In this document: positions 13,501 through 25,107 of the stretch, piece by piece | Layout of the letters: the number at the start of each line of letters is the position of its first letter | Numbering within the stretch: the first letter of the stretch is position 1 | Source of the DNA: Exophiala sp. HKRS030 | Lineage: Eukaryota > Ascomycota > Eurotiomycetes > Chaetothyriales > Herpotrichiellaceae | DNA: 64,000 nt | Reading direction: 5' to 3' | Assembly (NCBI GenBank): GCA_023897205.1 | Contig: JAHWDD010000002.1 | Coordinates: 2,790,001 to 2,854,000, forward strand | Made by a program: the position numbers and the translations under genes | Notes under the pieces: generated by a model | The model's database searches: none | Told to the model about the DNA's origin: nothing | What the model saw: only the letters and a program-made list of their open reading frames with translations

Positions 13501-16500
13501 GCATACATCGAAGCATGGCATCACCTATCCATTCAAAGCCATACTGGTGATTCAATGAGCTTGGTTCGCAAAAGGATCGACTTTGCCACCAAGTACGCTA
13601 GCTTCCTCGAGTCGACCAAACGCTCCACTGAGGCATCGGCGTTATTAGTTGGACTTTGGGAGGAGTATCAGTCAACCTCAGTAGCGCGCTCACAGGAAAT
13701 CAGCTCGCGACTGTTTGAGGTTGGTAAGATCTTGAAGACTGTGGGCGTAACTTCAGTGGCGCTGGACATCTTCAAGCACCACTCATCTGTTACCAAGGCC
13801 TACTCCAAGGTCGAGAGCTCATCTTACAAGGAAGTGGAGGAGCAAGTACAGTCGACTCAACGAGAGATCCTCAAGCAGGCATCTTCCTCGTCGAGCTCTG
13901 AAACACATATCAGCCAGTCTATGGTCACCGAGATCATAACTAGCATTGAGACTTCGCAGTCAACACAGCTAGACGTGACCTCTACGTCGGCAGTCAAGCA
14001 GGTGGTTTATGCCTACATGGGACAAAAGCGGTGGAAGGAGGCCACGTCCACCATCAAAGAAGTGCTTCGAATCTTCTGGGCAAGCTTCCTGTCTGCTTCG
14101 ATCGAGGATGTTGGCCAACCAGTCAGCAATCCTGAGTTTGCCCTAGAACTTGCTGATCAACTCATCGTTGCTTACGAAGCACGTCTGCGCTTCAACAAGG
14201 CGCAGGACCTCCGAGAACGACTCTACTATGGCGTCAGGGCGACACGCAAGGTTGATGATAGCATTGTAAAGCACAACCTTGCTCACCTGCTCAGACTCTT
14301 TGACCAGAACAGATCTCGAAGCAAGACAGTCCAACTTCACCAGGAACTCCTGGAGGACTACAAGAAGTTCTACGGACCAGGCGATGCTCAAGTGATCAAG
14401 ACATTGTGGACCCTCGCTCAGCTCACAAACCCCGAACCCATCTCCATTGGGTATTACAGACAAATTGTTGATCTGTTGTCAAAGGGTTCGGATACCTGTC
14501 ATCCTGAAGCACTAGATGCTCTCAGTACCGTCGCCAATCTGTATTGGCTCGAGCGGCGCTATCAAGATGCCACGTGGGCATATTCGTTGCTTCTGAACAC
14601 TTTTGTTCACAAAGGAAAAGAATTGAAGCAATTCCACAGCACCACGTTCGTATCCACGATATATGATCGATACGTGGAGAGCATTCAAAGTTCACGAACG
14701 GAGTCCACCCTCGTTTACGAGATTACGAAAAGATATCGTCAGGCATGCATCACAGTATTCGGGACCGAACACAAGTTCACCCAAGAGGTCACCTTGAGCT
14801 TTGCACGCTTGTGCAGGGTATCCAAACGCCACGAGACTGAGGCTGTGGCACTGTACGAGGAGCTTGCTGGCAACGCCAAAGCAACCGAGTACCATGCCGA
14901 AGCCAGAGCCAGCTTGGATGCCGTCTATGAAATGAGAGCATTGGAGGCAGCTCGAAGCACCCACGTCACTGCGTCCAAGGAACAAGTTGAACGCGCGGTG
15001 ACCGTTGTCCGCAAACGTATGACGGAGACCAGAAGTCATTACGGATGGGCCCACGAAGAGTCGCTCGAGCAACTCAAGGAGGTGTCTCACCTCTACGCCA
15101 AACAGTCCAAGAAGATCGAGGCCGTCAAGGAGCTGACCGAGTTCACCAGCCACGTCGTGACCAGCGAGACGAGCTCTACCCGACTCGTCAGTGCTGCGTC
15201 AGCTGTCGCCGCGAGCTTCATTGCCGTCAGCGAGACACACCAAGGGCTGGAGCTTGCCGAGGAACTTCGTTGGCAACTGGTGACCAAGGACACCAGCAAC
15301 TCCAAGAAGTACAAGCTCGACCTCGCATCGGCCAGTCGCTCCAGCGCAATTTACATTGCACAACTGGAGCACAGTCTCAGGCAAGACTCGTTACAGTCGT
15401 TCAGTGATATTTACCTTTCCATCTTGACCGAGATTGTGTACTATGAAGACTTCCAACGATCAATCCGTAGCAATTCTTCGTTTGAAGAGGTCTACGGTAT
15501 CGCGGCCCGTCTCCACTCCTTTTTGAAGGAGCAGGGCCGTGCCACATTGCTCGTGCACGTGCAGGATGAGCTGGTGAGCTTCTTCCTCAGATCTTCAGGT
15601 GAGAAGGCCAAGGTCGGAGACGTTGCGCAGGTCAAAATCCTCGTCACGACACTCCTCGAATACTTCGAGGTCCATCAGATAAAGTCGTTCCTCCTTTCTG
15701 TCCACCTCGCAAGTATTGAAGCAGTAAGACGTTTCCTGAAGCGTGGGCAAGAAAAGCAGGCTTGCGATCTGGCTCAGACTGCCTTCCGATACAGTCATGC
15801 CAACGGTTGGTACACCACACCTGGGGCGATCAAGCATGGCTTCGTCTTGGCGGCGACCCTCGCCGACATTCACCATCACAAGAAGACTCGTTATGCCCAG
15901 ATCCAGATTGCCAGTGAAATTTTACGGCAGGTGTTGGAGTCTGCGAAGGTACAAAGACTCAACCTCACCGTCATACCCCTGAAGGAGTTGAACACCATCA
16001 TTACGATCCTTGGCGAGCAGAAGGACTTTGTCACGCTAGAGGTAAGTTTTGTCATCTCACACATACTCATTCGCTGCTCCCCAAGACTCAGAGGACTGAC
16101 CTTTTCGGTTTTCTAGTGGTTGCTGACCCGGCTGTGGGACGCTCGCGAAACCCACTCCGCCTGGGGACCGTCGGTTGTACTCACGCTCGGCCGCAGATTG
16201 GTTCTTGTTCGCTTCCTGCTCAAACACCATGATCTCGCGCTGAACCTCGCTGCCGACATTGCGTACAACTTGCGTCGCGTCTACGGTTCGTCGCACGTGG
16301 TCACGCTGGAGATGAACATTCTCCTGGGCCAGTTGCTCGTGAGTACCGGTCTGGCCTTGCAAGGTACCAAAGGGGCGGAAGAGATTGCGCGCCGGTACTT
16401 CAAGCGTGCCGTCGGGGTGCACGAAAACGTCCTGCGGGCTTTGACCCTCGACCCCATGGGTCTCAACGAGGACGACGACGTTACCGTCTTGTCGACCGAT

Positions 16501-16845
16501 CCTGAACCCGTGGACCTTGCGGCTTTGGGTCTGGACAAGGCAGCGTCCCAGGGGACGTACGCTCGTCGTCACATGGTCCTCTTGAAATTGGCGTTGGAAC
16601 GCTTCGGTGACTACCCCAAGGGATATGCAGAGTACGAGCAGCTCAATGCCGATGCGTTCCGCACGTTCCCGGAGGACTTGCGTGGCGTGGAAGGCGTCGA
16701 GAAATGGGACATCAAAAAGTTTGGACACGGCAAGGCTGAGAGTGACGAAGGGGCTTTGGATGTCAATGTGAAGAATTGGACATTGACGCAGGACAAGATC
16801 GAAACCAATGGTCACACCAATGGTGAGGCTAATGGTGTCGACTGA
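10570..16845 (+). CDS. Giant NACHT-type STAND protein with TPR-like C-terminus
   Basis: Exons 10570-16041 and 16117-16845 encode 2,066 residues. The start is the first in-frame ATG, in a good context (ttaaccATGGcc). Residues ~1-65 are Ser/Asn-rich. Residues ~70-300 are an all-helical domain (AFGYCILLLDLGDENAAAL and neighbours) resembling helical N-termini of fungal STAND proteins. A NACHT-like NTPase follows, with Walker A GPPGSGKT at residues 329-336 and Walker B LIIVDGLDE near 436-444. The remaining ~1,300 residues are repeated helical pairs of TPR/superhelical type, including a Ser/Thr-rich insert around residues 1080-1140. Fungal STAND proteins are signal-transducing NTPases, some controlling programmed cell death; no such role is shown here. 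No HET, HeLo, Patatin or other known effector domain is seen. Probably cytosolic. Confidence 0.9.
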
Positions 16846-17419
16846 TTGAGATGGACTCGATGATTGATAGAGCTGATGTCGAGTGAGGCAGCTGGGCAAG
16901 TTGCAAAAAGGAGGATGAGCAATGCTTCGAGGGAGTTCTGCAGGATGGGTAAGGTACTTGGGTAATACGATCGTTATTTGTTCCTATGACTGAAAAGTTA
17001 CAATAATATCCAATCGCTTCAACAAATTCGATCTCTTTTTCGACCATGATAGTTATTTAAAGAGATGCTTCAACATTGAGTCCTTGCAGAGATACCGATG
17101 ACGGAGCGGAATCGGGATTCTAAGATGATGGGAAAGGAATTTTCGCGGTGCCGCTTTTAACTGAGCCTCTCTCTCTCTGGTGGTGCCATTGGGATAGTCG
17201 ACACTCCGTTCGCTAATTGACTCGAACCGTACGTTCATCGAATTTGTTATTCCATTCCTAGGTACCGTTCATACCTCTCCTCGACCCCCTCTCGGCCCAT
17301 TCGTTGAGATGTGCCCATGAAACCCTCAAGACCCCATGGCTTCGGCCGAGAACTGAAACCCTACCACCCATGATCAAAGTGTCACACCAAAAACCATCGC
17401 CCGGGTCTTCGTCTTCACC
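16846..17419. other. Intergenic, NACHT gene 3' side to Zn2Cys6 promoter
   Basis: A 574 bp stretch with no supportable ORF. It should hold the NACHT terminator/3' UTR and the promoter of the next regulator. A short CT-dinucleotide run is visible near 17166-17180. Confidence 0.5.
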
Positions 17420-19096
17420 ATGGTTTTCTGTGGCAAACCGAGCAGAGGTTGTCAACGTTGTCGACAGAGGAAGATCAGATGCGACGTGACGAAGCCGACA
17501 TGTCTCAAATGTCAAAAGGCACGAGAACCTTGTACTTATCGCAATTTCGACGAAGCCATCTTCCGAGATCAGACTCGGGAGGTTGTTCGCAAATTCAAAT
17601 TACCGCCAGAAGACGAACACTGTTCTGCAGAATCTCGACGCTCATTGGCGATGGTATCTTCAAGCATGACCACAAGCACGACAAGCACTCCCGATATCTT
17701 CTACTCGACCCTGTCCCCTTCTGTCTATGATATTGGAGCAAACTTCTTCTTTGACAAATTCTTGTCCGAAAAGGGTACATTCTTCGGCGATTATTCCTCT
17801 TGGTTGGGCCAGTTGTACACGGCAGACACCTCCAGTGGTGGTTTGATCCGGGCGGTCATCGAAGCTGTCGGATTGAGTGCTTTGTTCAATGTCTCTCTGG
17901 ATCTAGGTATCCAGATCAAATCTTCAGAGCAGTATTCCAAAACATTGGCAGCCCTTAAGTTTGCTCTAGACGATCCAGAGCGAGCAAAGTCCGACGACAC
18001 TCTACTTGCAATTACCCTTTTGATTCTTTTCGAGGTACGAGATGACTTTTTGCCCGACACAGATAAGTTTATCGTTCCCGGACCAGATTACTGATCAGTC
18101 TCACAATGTGTCTAGCTACTAAATTTTAGAACTTGGCAACGACATAGGTATTGGGAAGCCCATGTCAATGCAGCACTGACCTTGTTGGAACTTCGAGGTC
18201 AAGATCAATTTCAACGTCAACGTGGAGGACAACTTTACATCCAGGTCCGTTCTCAAATAGTAAGTTTTTCTTGTTCTTCTGTCGACTTGCCATGCTCTTT
18301 TAACGAACCAATTGGCAGCTTTTGGTCTGTATGCAGAAACGCGTGGCTGTTCCCAGAGCGCTGGTCCAAACCACCTGCGATTTCCAAGGGAGTCTCATGA
18401 GACAACTCTGGCAAAATTCTAGAGTCGCCAGTCCGAGTTCCATCACCGAGATATGTTTCCGGGTCGTCAATCTCAAGGCCGCTCTTCATCGTCAAGAAGA
18501 AGGTGATGACACGAAGATGAACGGGAAAATCTTACTAAACATGGCGGTCGATATCGACAACGACCTCGAGTCATGGGCGGCCGGATTGCCCGATTCCTGG
18601 AGGTATTCCGTGGTTCATGGGCCTGCGAGGGTCGCCGAGGAACTCCTACAAGGGGTCCGACACGTCTACCCTACGCTCTGGATCGCGGAGGCTTGGAACA
18701 ACTGGCGCATCCTTCGACTTTTGGTCAGCCAGATGAGACTAGAAATCAGCGTCGATCCGCAAGAGATTGCCACCTCCCAAAACATGGCACGCCGGCTGTG
18801 TACCGACGTTTGCATTTCTGTCTCCAACTTTTCCGGCAGTCCTAGTAAGCCACCGTTTTGTCAAGTTCCCGGGGCGTTTTTTTCTGACACACGCTTTGGC
18901 TACAGGTTACATATCGTTGATCCAACCATTGTACCTCGTCGCCCTGGAAACTTTGGTTCCGTACAGTTTACGGGTCTTTGCGATTGAACAACTGAGACAC
19001 ATCGATGCTTCCTTGGGGGTAAGACAGGCCCGTCTATTGGCCGATACTGCCGAAAACAATCTATTCAGCGCGTTGCCCGAGTCCGGCGTGATTTGA
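17420..19096 (+). CDS. Zn2Cys6 transcription factor, complete
   Basis: A complete 491-residue nuclear regulator with four exons: 17420-18034, 18116-18259, 18319-18844 and 18906-19096. All junctions keep frame. The binuclear cluster is at the extreme N-terminus with Cys11, 14, 21, 28, 31 and 38, spaced C-x2-C-x6-C-x6-C-x2-C-x6-C. The rest matches the fungal-specific transcription factor family type with an N-terminal cluster and a C-terminal helical body (WQRHRYWEAHVNAALTLLELRG, then WIAEAWNNWRILRLLV). Exon 2 start was chosen because only the acceptor at 18115 joins the open frame to the conserved WEAHVNAA block. It lies directly upstream of a methyltransferase in the same direction; a regulatory link is speculative. 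Confidence 0.87.
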
Positions 19097-19613
19097 AACC
19101 TTTTTTTTGGTTCTGTCAAGAGCCGATCGACCCTTCCGAACATACCAACGTAATGATTCTTGTTGCTGTGACGGGCTCCAGGCTCGTTTGCGACTCAAGG
19201 AATGCCTTTTTAGCGCTAAGAACGACAACCACGAGGCATCGGTTGCGAAACCTCGCAGTGCTGCCCTGTAAAGGGCATAGCGTTGGTGGCTCGGACCCTC
19301 GTCCTATTGGTTGTTTTCTGACCCAAAAGGACAGCCTTGCGACTCCACGTCCCCCGAAACCCCCGACTCTAATACAACACATAAGTATGCTCATCAAGCC
19401 TCTACAAACACAACATCTTCTTGGCCAACATTGCTTTAGTGTATTAGACACAGGTCTTGACTTGATTCATTCTCTTCCGCTCTGTCTCTTTTTTTGTTTC
19501 ATTCTTTTGGGGAAAAGCAAAAAAGAAAAGCCTGCTGCTCAAAGGACATTCTAGTATCGTCTACGTCTTCAAGAAAGTACTTTAGCTCTTTCTTACCTCT
19601 TCAACGAGTCACC
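19097..19613. other. Intergenic, promoter of methyltransferase gene
   Basis: A 517 bp region. No coding feature is supported. The final 150 bases are pyrimidine-rich (CTTTTTTTG-type runs near 19480-19500), as is common upstream of fungal transcription starts. Confidence 0.45.
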
Positions 19614-20749
19614 ATGACGACCGAAACCACTCCTAACCCTGCTCCTCCCGCAGATTCGTCATCGTCGTTCTCTCAAGAAAAGACCTTTAGCACGTACAAC
19701 GCCGATCAAGGACGAGCGTACTCGGAAATCCGTCGTGACTATGACCCGGGAGTCTATCGGACCATATTGGATCATCACACTTCGACCGGTGGTCAACTCG
19801 ACATTCTTGTGGACGTAGGTTGCGGTACGGGCTACGCTACAAGAGCACTTGCACCACATTTCACAAAAGTCTTTGGTCTGGATCCGGCAGAGGGAATGAT
19901 CAGTACGGCACGCAGCAGCCTCACGAATCCGGAAGATTCTACCAAGGTTTCCTTTGAAATCTCGACTTGTGAAGAGTTGGGGTCCAACCTCACACCTCCA
20001 GTCGAAGATGGGAGTGTCGATCTCATCACTGCCGCCAACGCGGCTCACTGGTTCGACATGCCACGATTCTGGGCTGCCGCTTCAAGAGTTTTGAAACCAG
20101 GAGGTATGTTGACCAACCTTTCTATTTGTCGTGTCGCCTGTCATTTTGATTCGTGTCCCGTTCCTCGTCATGCCATCTGTCAATCTCAGGGTCCTCGTCA
20201 TAATTTCCTTGTCTTGGCCACTCATCTAACGTCACGTCGGATCTGAAAACAGGAACCGCCGCGATCTGGACATCCGGTCCAGGTCACCCACACCCGTCCA
20301 TGCCCAACGCCGATTCCATCCAGGCCGCCATAGACGAGCACCAAGAGACCGAATTGAAACCTTATATCCTACCTGGTAACATCCTGGTGAGGGATCGTTA
20401 CACTGACCTGCCTTTGCCTTGGAGCGGTCCACCCGGACAGCAAACTGAAGGGTTTGACGAAACCTCCTTCGTTCGGCTTGACTGGCCCATCGACAGACCC
20501 TTCTACGTCGCCAAACCTCAAGACGAGCAGGGAGTCGACATGGACCTGTTCGAAAAGGCCATGGCGACGGGAAGCGCCGAGACGAGGTGGCGCCAGGCGC
20601 ACCCTGACCTTGTCGGGACCGAAAGGGACCCTCTCAGGATGCTAAGGAGGAAGATCGAGGGACTGTTGCACGACGCCGGTGTCGAGCCAGGACAAGAAAG
20701 GTTGAGGGGCGTGTTCAGGGGGGTGATTTTGTTTGTCAAGAAGGAGTAA
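19614..20749 (+). CDS. Class I SAM-dependent methyltransferase (Crg1/Tmt1-like)
   Basis: Exons 19614-20103 and 20253-20749 encode 328 residues, a cytosolic small-molecule methyltransferase type. Motif I is VDVGCGTG at residues 66-73, followed by the acidic loop FGLDPAEGM of motif II. A later AANAAHWFDMPRF block and LKPGG (post-I strand region) match the methyltransferase-11 fold as in yeast trans-aconitate methyltransferase Tmt1 and Crg1. The intron falls within LKPGG-T, donor GTATGT, acceptor CAG, and restores the frame. The ATG at 19614 follows ACC and precedes a short Ser/Pro-rich leader. The substrate is unknown; the second half is the variable substrate-binding part. Confidence 0.88.
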
Positions 20750-21081
20750 GGGAATGAACCAGGCCTGAAAGACACAACAAACAATGACTACTTACTTATT
20801 TACCTTTTGCACTGGGAGATACAGACAGGTTGTAGTTGAGTTGTCAGATAGTCACGCTCAACAGAAATAAAGAGTACGGATTGAAACCTAACAGGGGAGT
20901 CGGTGTGCAGTATATTTTTCCAGTTGTACCAAAGTACCAGGTGTATATATATTTCTCAAGAGCGCCCAACTAGAACCGTGAAAAGTGCACCATTATCATC
21001 ATCCAGTTCGTCATCAAGAAACAAAAAAAACACAACCAAGCACTCAACCGCGCTGGTCAGAACACTTCACTCAAAACTCAT
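20750..21081. other. Convergent 3' intergenic
   Basis: A 332 bp stretch between convergent genes. It contains AATAAAG near 20866, a possible 3'-end signal for the methyltransferase gene. No coding feature is seen. Confidence 0.45.
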
Positions 21082-23298
21082 TCACTCATCATCCTTCTTC
21101 TTACCATCCAAATCCATCCCATCCATCTCGTCACCCAACAACTCCACCTCGACTTCCTCCCCAACCCAGCCCTCAAACTCCTCGAGTCCTTTTTGGACGT
21201 GAACCTTGAATCGAATCACGTCCTCCAGACATCTTTCGATGCCCGAATGTAATTCTTCGCGAACCCTGGCCGCTTCCTCTCGCATACTCTCCCAGGCCAC
21301 GCCGACCTCCATCTCGCGCTGCTCGAGCTCGACGACGCCGCGCTCCAAGCCCTCCCTCATCCTAGCCAATTCCTTCTCGAGCTTCTCGATCGCGCTCGTC
21401 TGCTGCGTGTGCGTCGTGGTCTGACTCTCCTTGAGCGAAGCGTACATCCGACTAGCTTCGTTGACGCGGTAATTCAGATTGTCAATCTCGGTGTTCTTCT
21501 CGTGCAGAGCTTCCGAAATGTTGTCCAAAAAGTCGCGCGCGTTCAGGTCCGCGTCCGCGGCGGCCTTGCGGCGTTCGTTGATGTCTTTGCGCAGTGCGAT
21601 GAAGGCGTTCCGGACCGCGCCCCGTAGATCCAGATTCAGCAGGTGGACGGGCGAGTAGCCTACGTTGTTGTCCGCCAGCAGACGGTCGGTGTCGGGGGAT
21701 CCTCTCCTCCGCGATGTCGACGTCGAGAAACTGTCCGAAATGTTGAGGCTGAGTTCGTAGTCTGCACCTTTAGCATTGACAGCCGTCGAGGGGATGAGGG
21801 ACATTTGGTAGCCCAATGAATTGTACCGTTTAACGATAACTTCGAGGTCTTCAAGTTTGCGTGATGTCTCGGCCTCTTTCTCCAGCACTTTCTTGTTGAC
21901 TTCATCCAACATCGCGAGTGCGTCTTCGTGGCTTTTCGTCAGTCGTTCACGTTCCGTGTTCATTCGGTCGATGTCTTGGATGTTCAGGCCTTGTCGATCG
22001 ACAGACTGTTGGAGGCTCTGGCGTTCTTGCTCAACTACTTGCAGGTCTGCCTCTGTTCGTTGGATTTCTGCTTCCAGGATCTTGATTCGCGCGTCGTACT
22101 TTTCAATCTTCGCTTGTACGTTTGCATTATACTCTTCGAATTTTTTCTTGTCATCCTCCAAAATCTTAAAATGTTTGTCCAGCTTGGCTACATCGGGTGC
22201 GTTGCGCTCAAACTCTTCGACCTGCGCTTTCAAAGCTTCGTGCTCTGCTTCGTACAGCTGCAGCTCTTCTGCATGTTTGGAGTTGATCCGCTCGAATTCA
22301 TCTGTCATTGCTTGGATATGAGGTCGTAAAGCAGCTTCTTCGCTCTCCTTGTCGTCTTCAGGTCCCATCTGCAGCCAGTCCTGATATGCGCCGAACAAGA
22401 ACCTAAAGACAATTCTGTCACTTGCAATATCGACACCCGCCTCAGCACATGCGTCATCGTAGGCTCCTCGGGTGAAATTATCCAACATTTGTGCGAGCTG
22501 CATCATCCAATGTAGTAATCCAAGAAAGCGAGGCCAATTCTGTCCTCCAACTGCGACCAAGTGTGATTTTGTAATATCTCTTTCATATGGATATCTCAAC
22601 TGTTTCATGATCGGTGGCACTTCGGTGTCGATGCTCTTCTGAAATTTGTACCCAGGATCAATACGCCGGTAGAGCCATTGGAACATGAAGGTGAAATCTT
22701 TTTGCGTAGGTGATTTTACAGAGTTTTGTGTCAACGAGTGTTTCATTTCCAATTCGAAGTTGTTCTGTGTCAGATAGTCCAGCAATTCTTGACTCAGTCG
22801 CGTTCTATACGAGGAGTCCCGCAGAGGTCGAGGATCTTTGGGCGCAATGCCAGGAGCAGGAGGTTGCGAGAAGAAGGATTGGTGAGCGACGGGACCATGG
22901 CCGGAGGGTCGGGAGAATATACTGCTTCGTCGTTGCATGCTTTGCGACGCAGGTGTTTGTGACCCAAATAACTGATTTGGCGCAAGACTCTGCCTGCCAG
23001 TGTTTGCGCTGCCAAACATGTTACTAGAAACTGATCTTCTTGCAGTGGACATGCCCATGTCGGCCAAATTTCCTCCGGAAGATGAGCGATGGAAGTTCGG
23101 CTGTGCAGGACGCTGGACGCTCTGGTTTATCGATATTGATCGAGCGTGGGATGCTGTGAACGGCGCATTTCGTAATTCATTGCTTGAAGAGACGCGCTTC
23201 ACAGCAGAAGCAGGTTGCGGGATTCCCGAGAAGTTCTGTATGTGGCCCAGGGTTTCGCGAGGACGGCGCACGCTGAAAAGTCCAGGTGGTTGCGACAT
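21082..23298 (-). CDS. NDC80: Kinetochore protein Ndc80 (Hec1)
   Basis: A single-exon gene for 738 residues. Ndc80 is the microtubule-binding subunit of the outer-kinetochore NDC80 complex with Nuf2, Spc24 and Spc25. The N-terminal ~150 residues are basic and Ser/Arg-rich, the expected Aurora-B-regulated tail. Next comes the calponin-homology (HEC) domain, with [32 protein letters not shown] and [19 protein letters not shown]. From about residue 300 to 700 the protein is coiled coil, with a break near residues 460-530 as in the family's loop. Length fits fungal Ndc80. It shares a 405 bp divergent promoter with PEX14. Confidence 0.96.
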   Translation of the reverse strand: MSQPPGLFSVRRPRETLGHIQNFSGIPQPASAVKRVSSSNELRNAPFTASHARSISINQSVQRPAQPNFHRSSSGGNLADMGMSTARRSVSSNMFGSANTGRQSLAPNQLFGSQTPASQSMQRRSSIFSRPSGHGPVAHQSFFSQPPAPGIAPKDPRPLRDSSYRTRLSQELLDYLTQNNFELEMKHSLTQNSVKSPTQKDFTFMFQWLYRRIDPGYKFQKSIDTEVPPIMKQLRYPYERDITKSHLVAVGGQNWPRFLGLLHWMMQLAQMLDNFTRGAYDDACAEAGVDIASDRIVFRFLFGAYQDWLQMGPEDDKESEEAALRPHIQAMTDEFERINSKHAEELQLYEAEHEALKAQVEEFERNAPDVAKLDKHFKILEDDKKKFEEYNANVQAKIEKYDARIKILEAEIQRTEADLQVVEQERQSLQQSVDRQGLNIQDIDRMNTERERLTKSHEDALAMLDEVNKKVLEKEAETSRKLEDLEVIVKRYNSLGYQMSLIPSTAVNAKGADYELSLNISDSFSTSTSRRRGSPDTDRLLADNNVGYSPVHLLNLDLRGAVRNAFIALRKDINERRKAAADADLNARDFLDNISEALHEKNTEIDNLNYRVNEASRMYASLKESQTTTHTQQTSAIEKLEKELARMREGLERGVVELEQREMEVGVAWESMREEAARVREELHSGIERCLEDVIRFKVHVQKGLEEFEGWVGEEVEVELLGDEMDGMDLDGKKKDDE

Positions 23299-23703
23299 GG
23301 CGTCTGATTATAAGCCCGTGGGAGAGTCAGTCGCCTTCGCAATCAATGTTGTCGCAAAACGTGTAGCCAAGGTTCATCGTGGAGTTCGTGAGCATTCAGT
23401 CGAAATGAGACTAAACAACAATCAGCGCGATTTACAGCCATTACCACGGCGACGGAATTCTTAGATAATAAATTACTAAGATTGGCCCGTTTGGCACGTG
23501 ATGATTAGCCTCGGCTGAATTCCCTGGACCTCAATTGCAGCCAGCCTCCCATCCACCATTATTTCGTCCTTTCGAACAATCCATCATCAATTTCCCACTC
23601 GTTCCGTCGTGTCAGCGGTTCTTCTCGGACTTCATAAAACACCTCGCCCAGAACCATATTCTGAGGCACATGTGGTGACTTGCAGACAGTCCTTGCCGCC
23701 GCC
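23299..23703. promoter_or_regulatory. Shared divergent promoter, NDC80 / PEX14
   Basis: 405 bp between the two ATGs. No ORF is supported. A CACGTG E-box-like hexamer sits at about 23496-23501. Confidence 0.45.
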
Positions 23704-24942
23704 ATGGCTCCTCGAGAGGATCTGATCACGTCCGCCGTGACTTTCCTTCAAGATCCCTCTGTCGCCTCGGCGCCGCTGGAAAAGCGCATTGAATTCCTCA
23801 AGTCCAAGAACCTCACTCAAGAAGAAATCGATCTTTCACTCGCCAGAGCCAGCGGTCCCGATCCCTCCTCTCAACCCGTGCAGAATGCATACTATCCTCC
23901 TCCAACTCAACAGGTCCCACGCGGGCCCCCATCACAGCACTACCCATATCCTTACAATCCCTACGGTGACCAATGGTCACCACCACAGCCTCCACCGGAG
24001 CCTCCTCGACGGGACTGGCGCGACTGGTTCATCATGGCTACAGTGGTGTCCGGCGCCAGCTACGGTCTGTATGTTCTCGCACAGCGTTACATAAAGCCAC
24101 TGATCGCACCTCCGACTCCCGAACAACTCGAGCAAGATAAAGCTTCAATCGATGAACAGTTCAACAAAGCGTTTGCCTTGCTTGATACCCTGTCAGCCGA
24201 CACCGCCGCCTTGAAAGAAGCAGAAGAACAACGCACGCAGCGCCTCGACTATGCTATTGCAGATATCGAGACGATCGTGGCGGACCTCCGAGCCGCCAAC
24301 ATGCGCCGCGAAGATGACGCACGACGCTGGGAGATGGAGATCAGCTCCATGAAATCGACCATTCCCCGCAGCATCGAGAATGTGCGCGATGCAAGCGAGA
24401 AGCAACTCAAGGAACTCGGTACTGAACTCGGCAGCCTCAAAGCCCTCATGGGTAACCGTTACGGCAGTGGTTACGGCAGCGGTTACGGTAGCGGCTCGAA
24501 CAGTTTGACACAAAACATTCCAAAATCCCAGCCTGGTATCCTGCCCACGTCGAGCAGTGCTTCAACTACCCCGTCAACGGAGACGTATGGTGCAAACCAA
24601 ACTCGGCCGCCGCCTGGATACGTCCCGGGAAACCCTTACGCTATGGGAGCGCCCCAGTCGCCTAACTCAACAAAACCACCGAGTGCGGCCACCTTCCAAA
24701 CTGCCATCACGCCTCTCGCCCAAAGCCTGGGCCTCGATCCTAATGCGGGTGCCAATGCGAATAATGCGAACAATGCGAACACGAGTAAATCCGCCATCCC
24801 GGCGTGGCAGATGGCTGCGACCAACAAAGCGAAGGAGGCCAATACGGGTGCGCCAACGACGAATGGGACGAGCGATAAAGCACAGCAACAGCAGCAACAA
24901 GAAGATGGCGCCGATGCCGTCGCCGCACTTAATGCAAGCTAG
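23704..24942 (+). CDS. PEX14: Peroxisomal membrane protein Pex14
   Basis: A single-exon gene for 412 residues. Pex14 is the docking-complex peroxin that binds the import receptor Pex5 and Pex13 at the peroxisomal membrane. The conserved N-terminal domain is at residues 1-50 (LITSAVTFLQDPSV, then KRIEFLKSKNLTQEEID). A Pro/Tyr-rich linker follows, then one hydrophobic segment at about residues 108-128 and a coiled coil at about 140-250. The C-terminus is low complexity, with three perfect YGSG units at nucleotides 24460-24495, an Asn/Ala run and a Gln run. ATG 23704 is in a strong context (ccgccATGG) and gives the canonical MAPRED-type start. Confidence 0.95.
   Translation: MAPREDLITSAVTFLQDPSVASAPLEKRIEFLKSKNLTQEEIDLSLARASGPDPSSQPVQNAYYPPPTQQVPRGPPSQHYPYPYNPYGDQWSPPQPPPEPPRRDWRDWFIMATVVSGASYGLYVLAQRYIKPLIAPPTPEQLEQDKASIDEQFNKAFALLDTLSADTAALKEAEEQRTQRLDYAIADIETIVADLRAANMRREDDARRWEMEISSMKSTIPRSIENVRDASEKQLKELGTELGSLKALMGNRYGSGYGSGYGSGSNSLTQNIPKSQPGILPTSSSASTTPSTETYGANQTRPPPGYVPGNPYAMGAPQSPNSTKPPSAATFQTAITPLAQSLGLDPNAGANANNANNANTSKSAIPAWQMAATNKAKEANTGAPTTNGTSDKAQQQQQQEDGADAVAALNAS
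24460..24495 (+). repeat. Three 12-bp units in PEX14
   Basis: Units start at 24460, 24472 and 24484, each TACGGCAGTGGT or a synonymous variant, encoding YGSG three times. A small in-frame minisatellite in the disordered tail. Confidence 0.85.
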
Positions 24943-25107
24943 TCTCCTAGGTACCTACTATGTATTTTCGTACTCGTGTCTGAGAAGGGAATTGTCGTAA
25001 TGACAGCACAAAATTTCATGCCATGTTGGGATTTTATGAATAATCTTAACCCGAGAGAACAATTGTTGTATCTATGTACCTTTTTACATCAACTAAATTC
25101 TCTGTCT

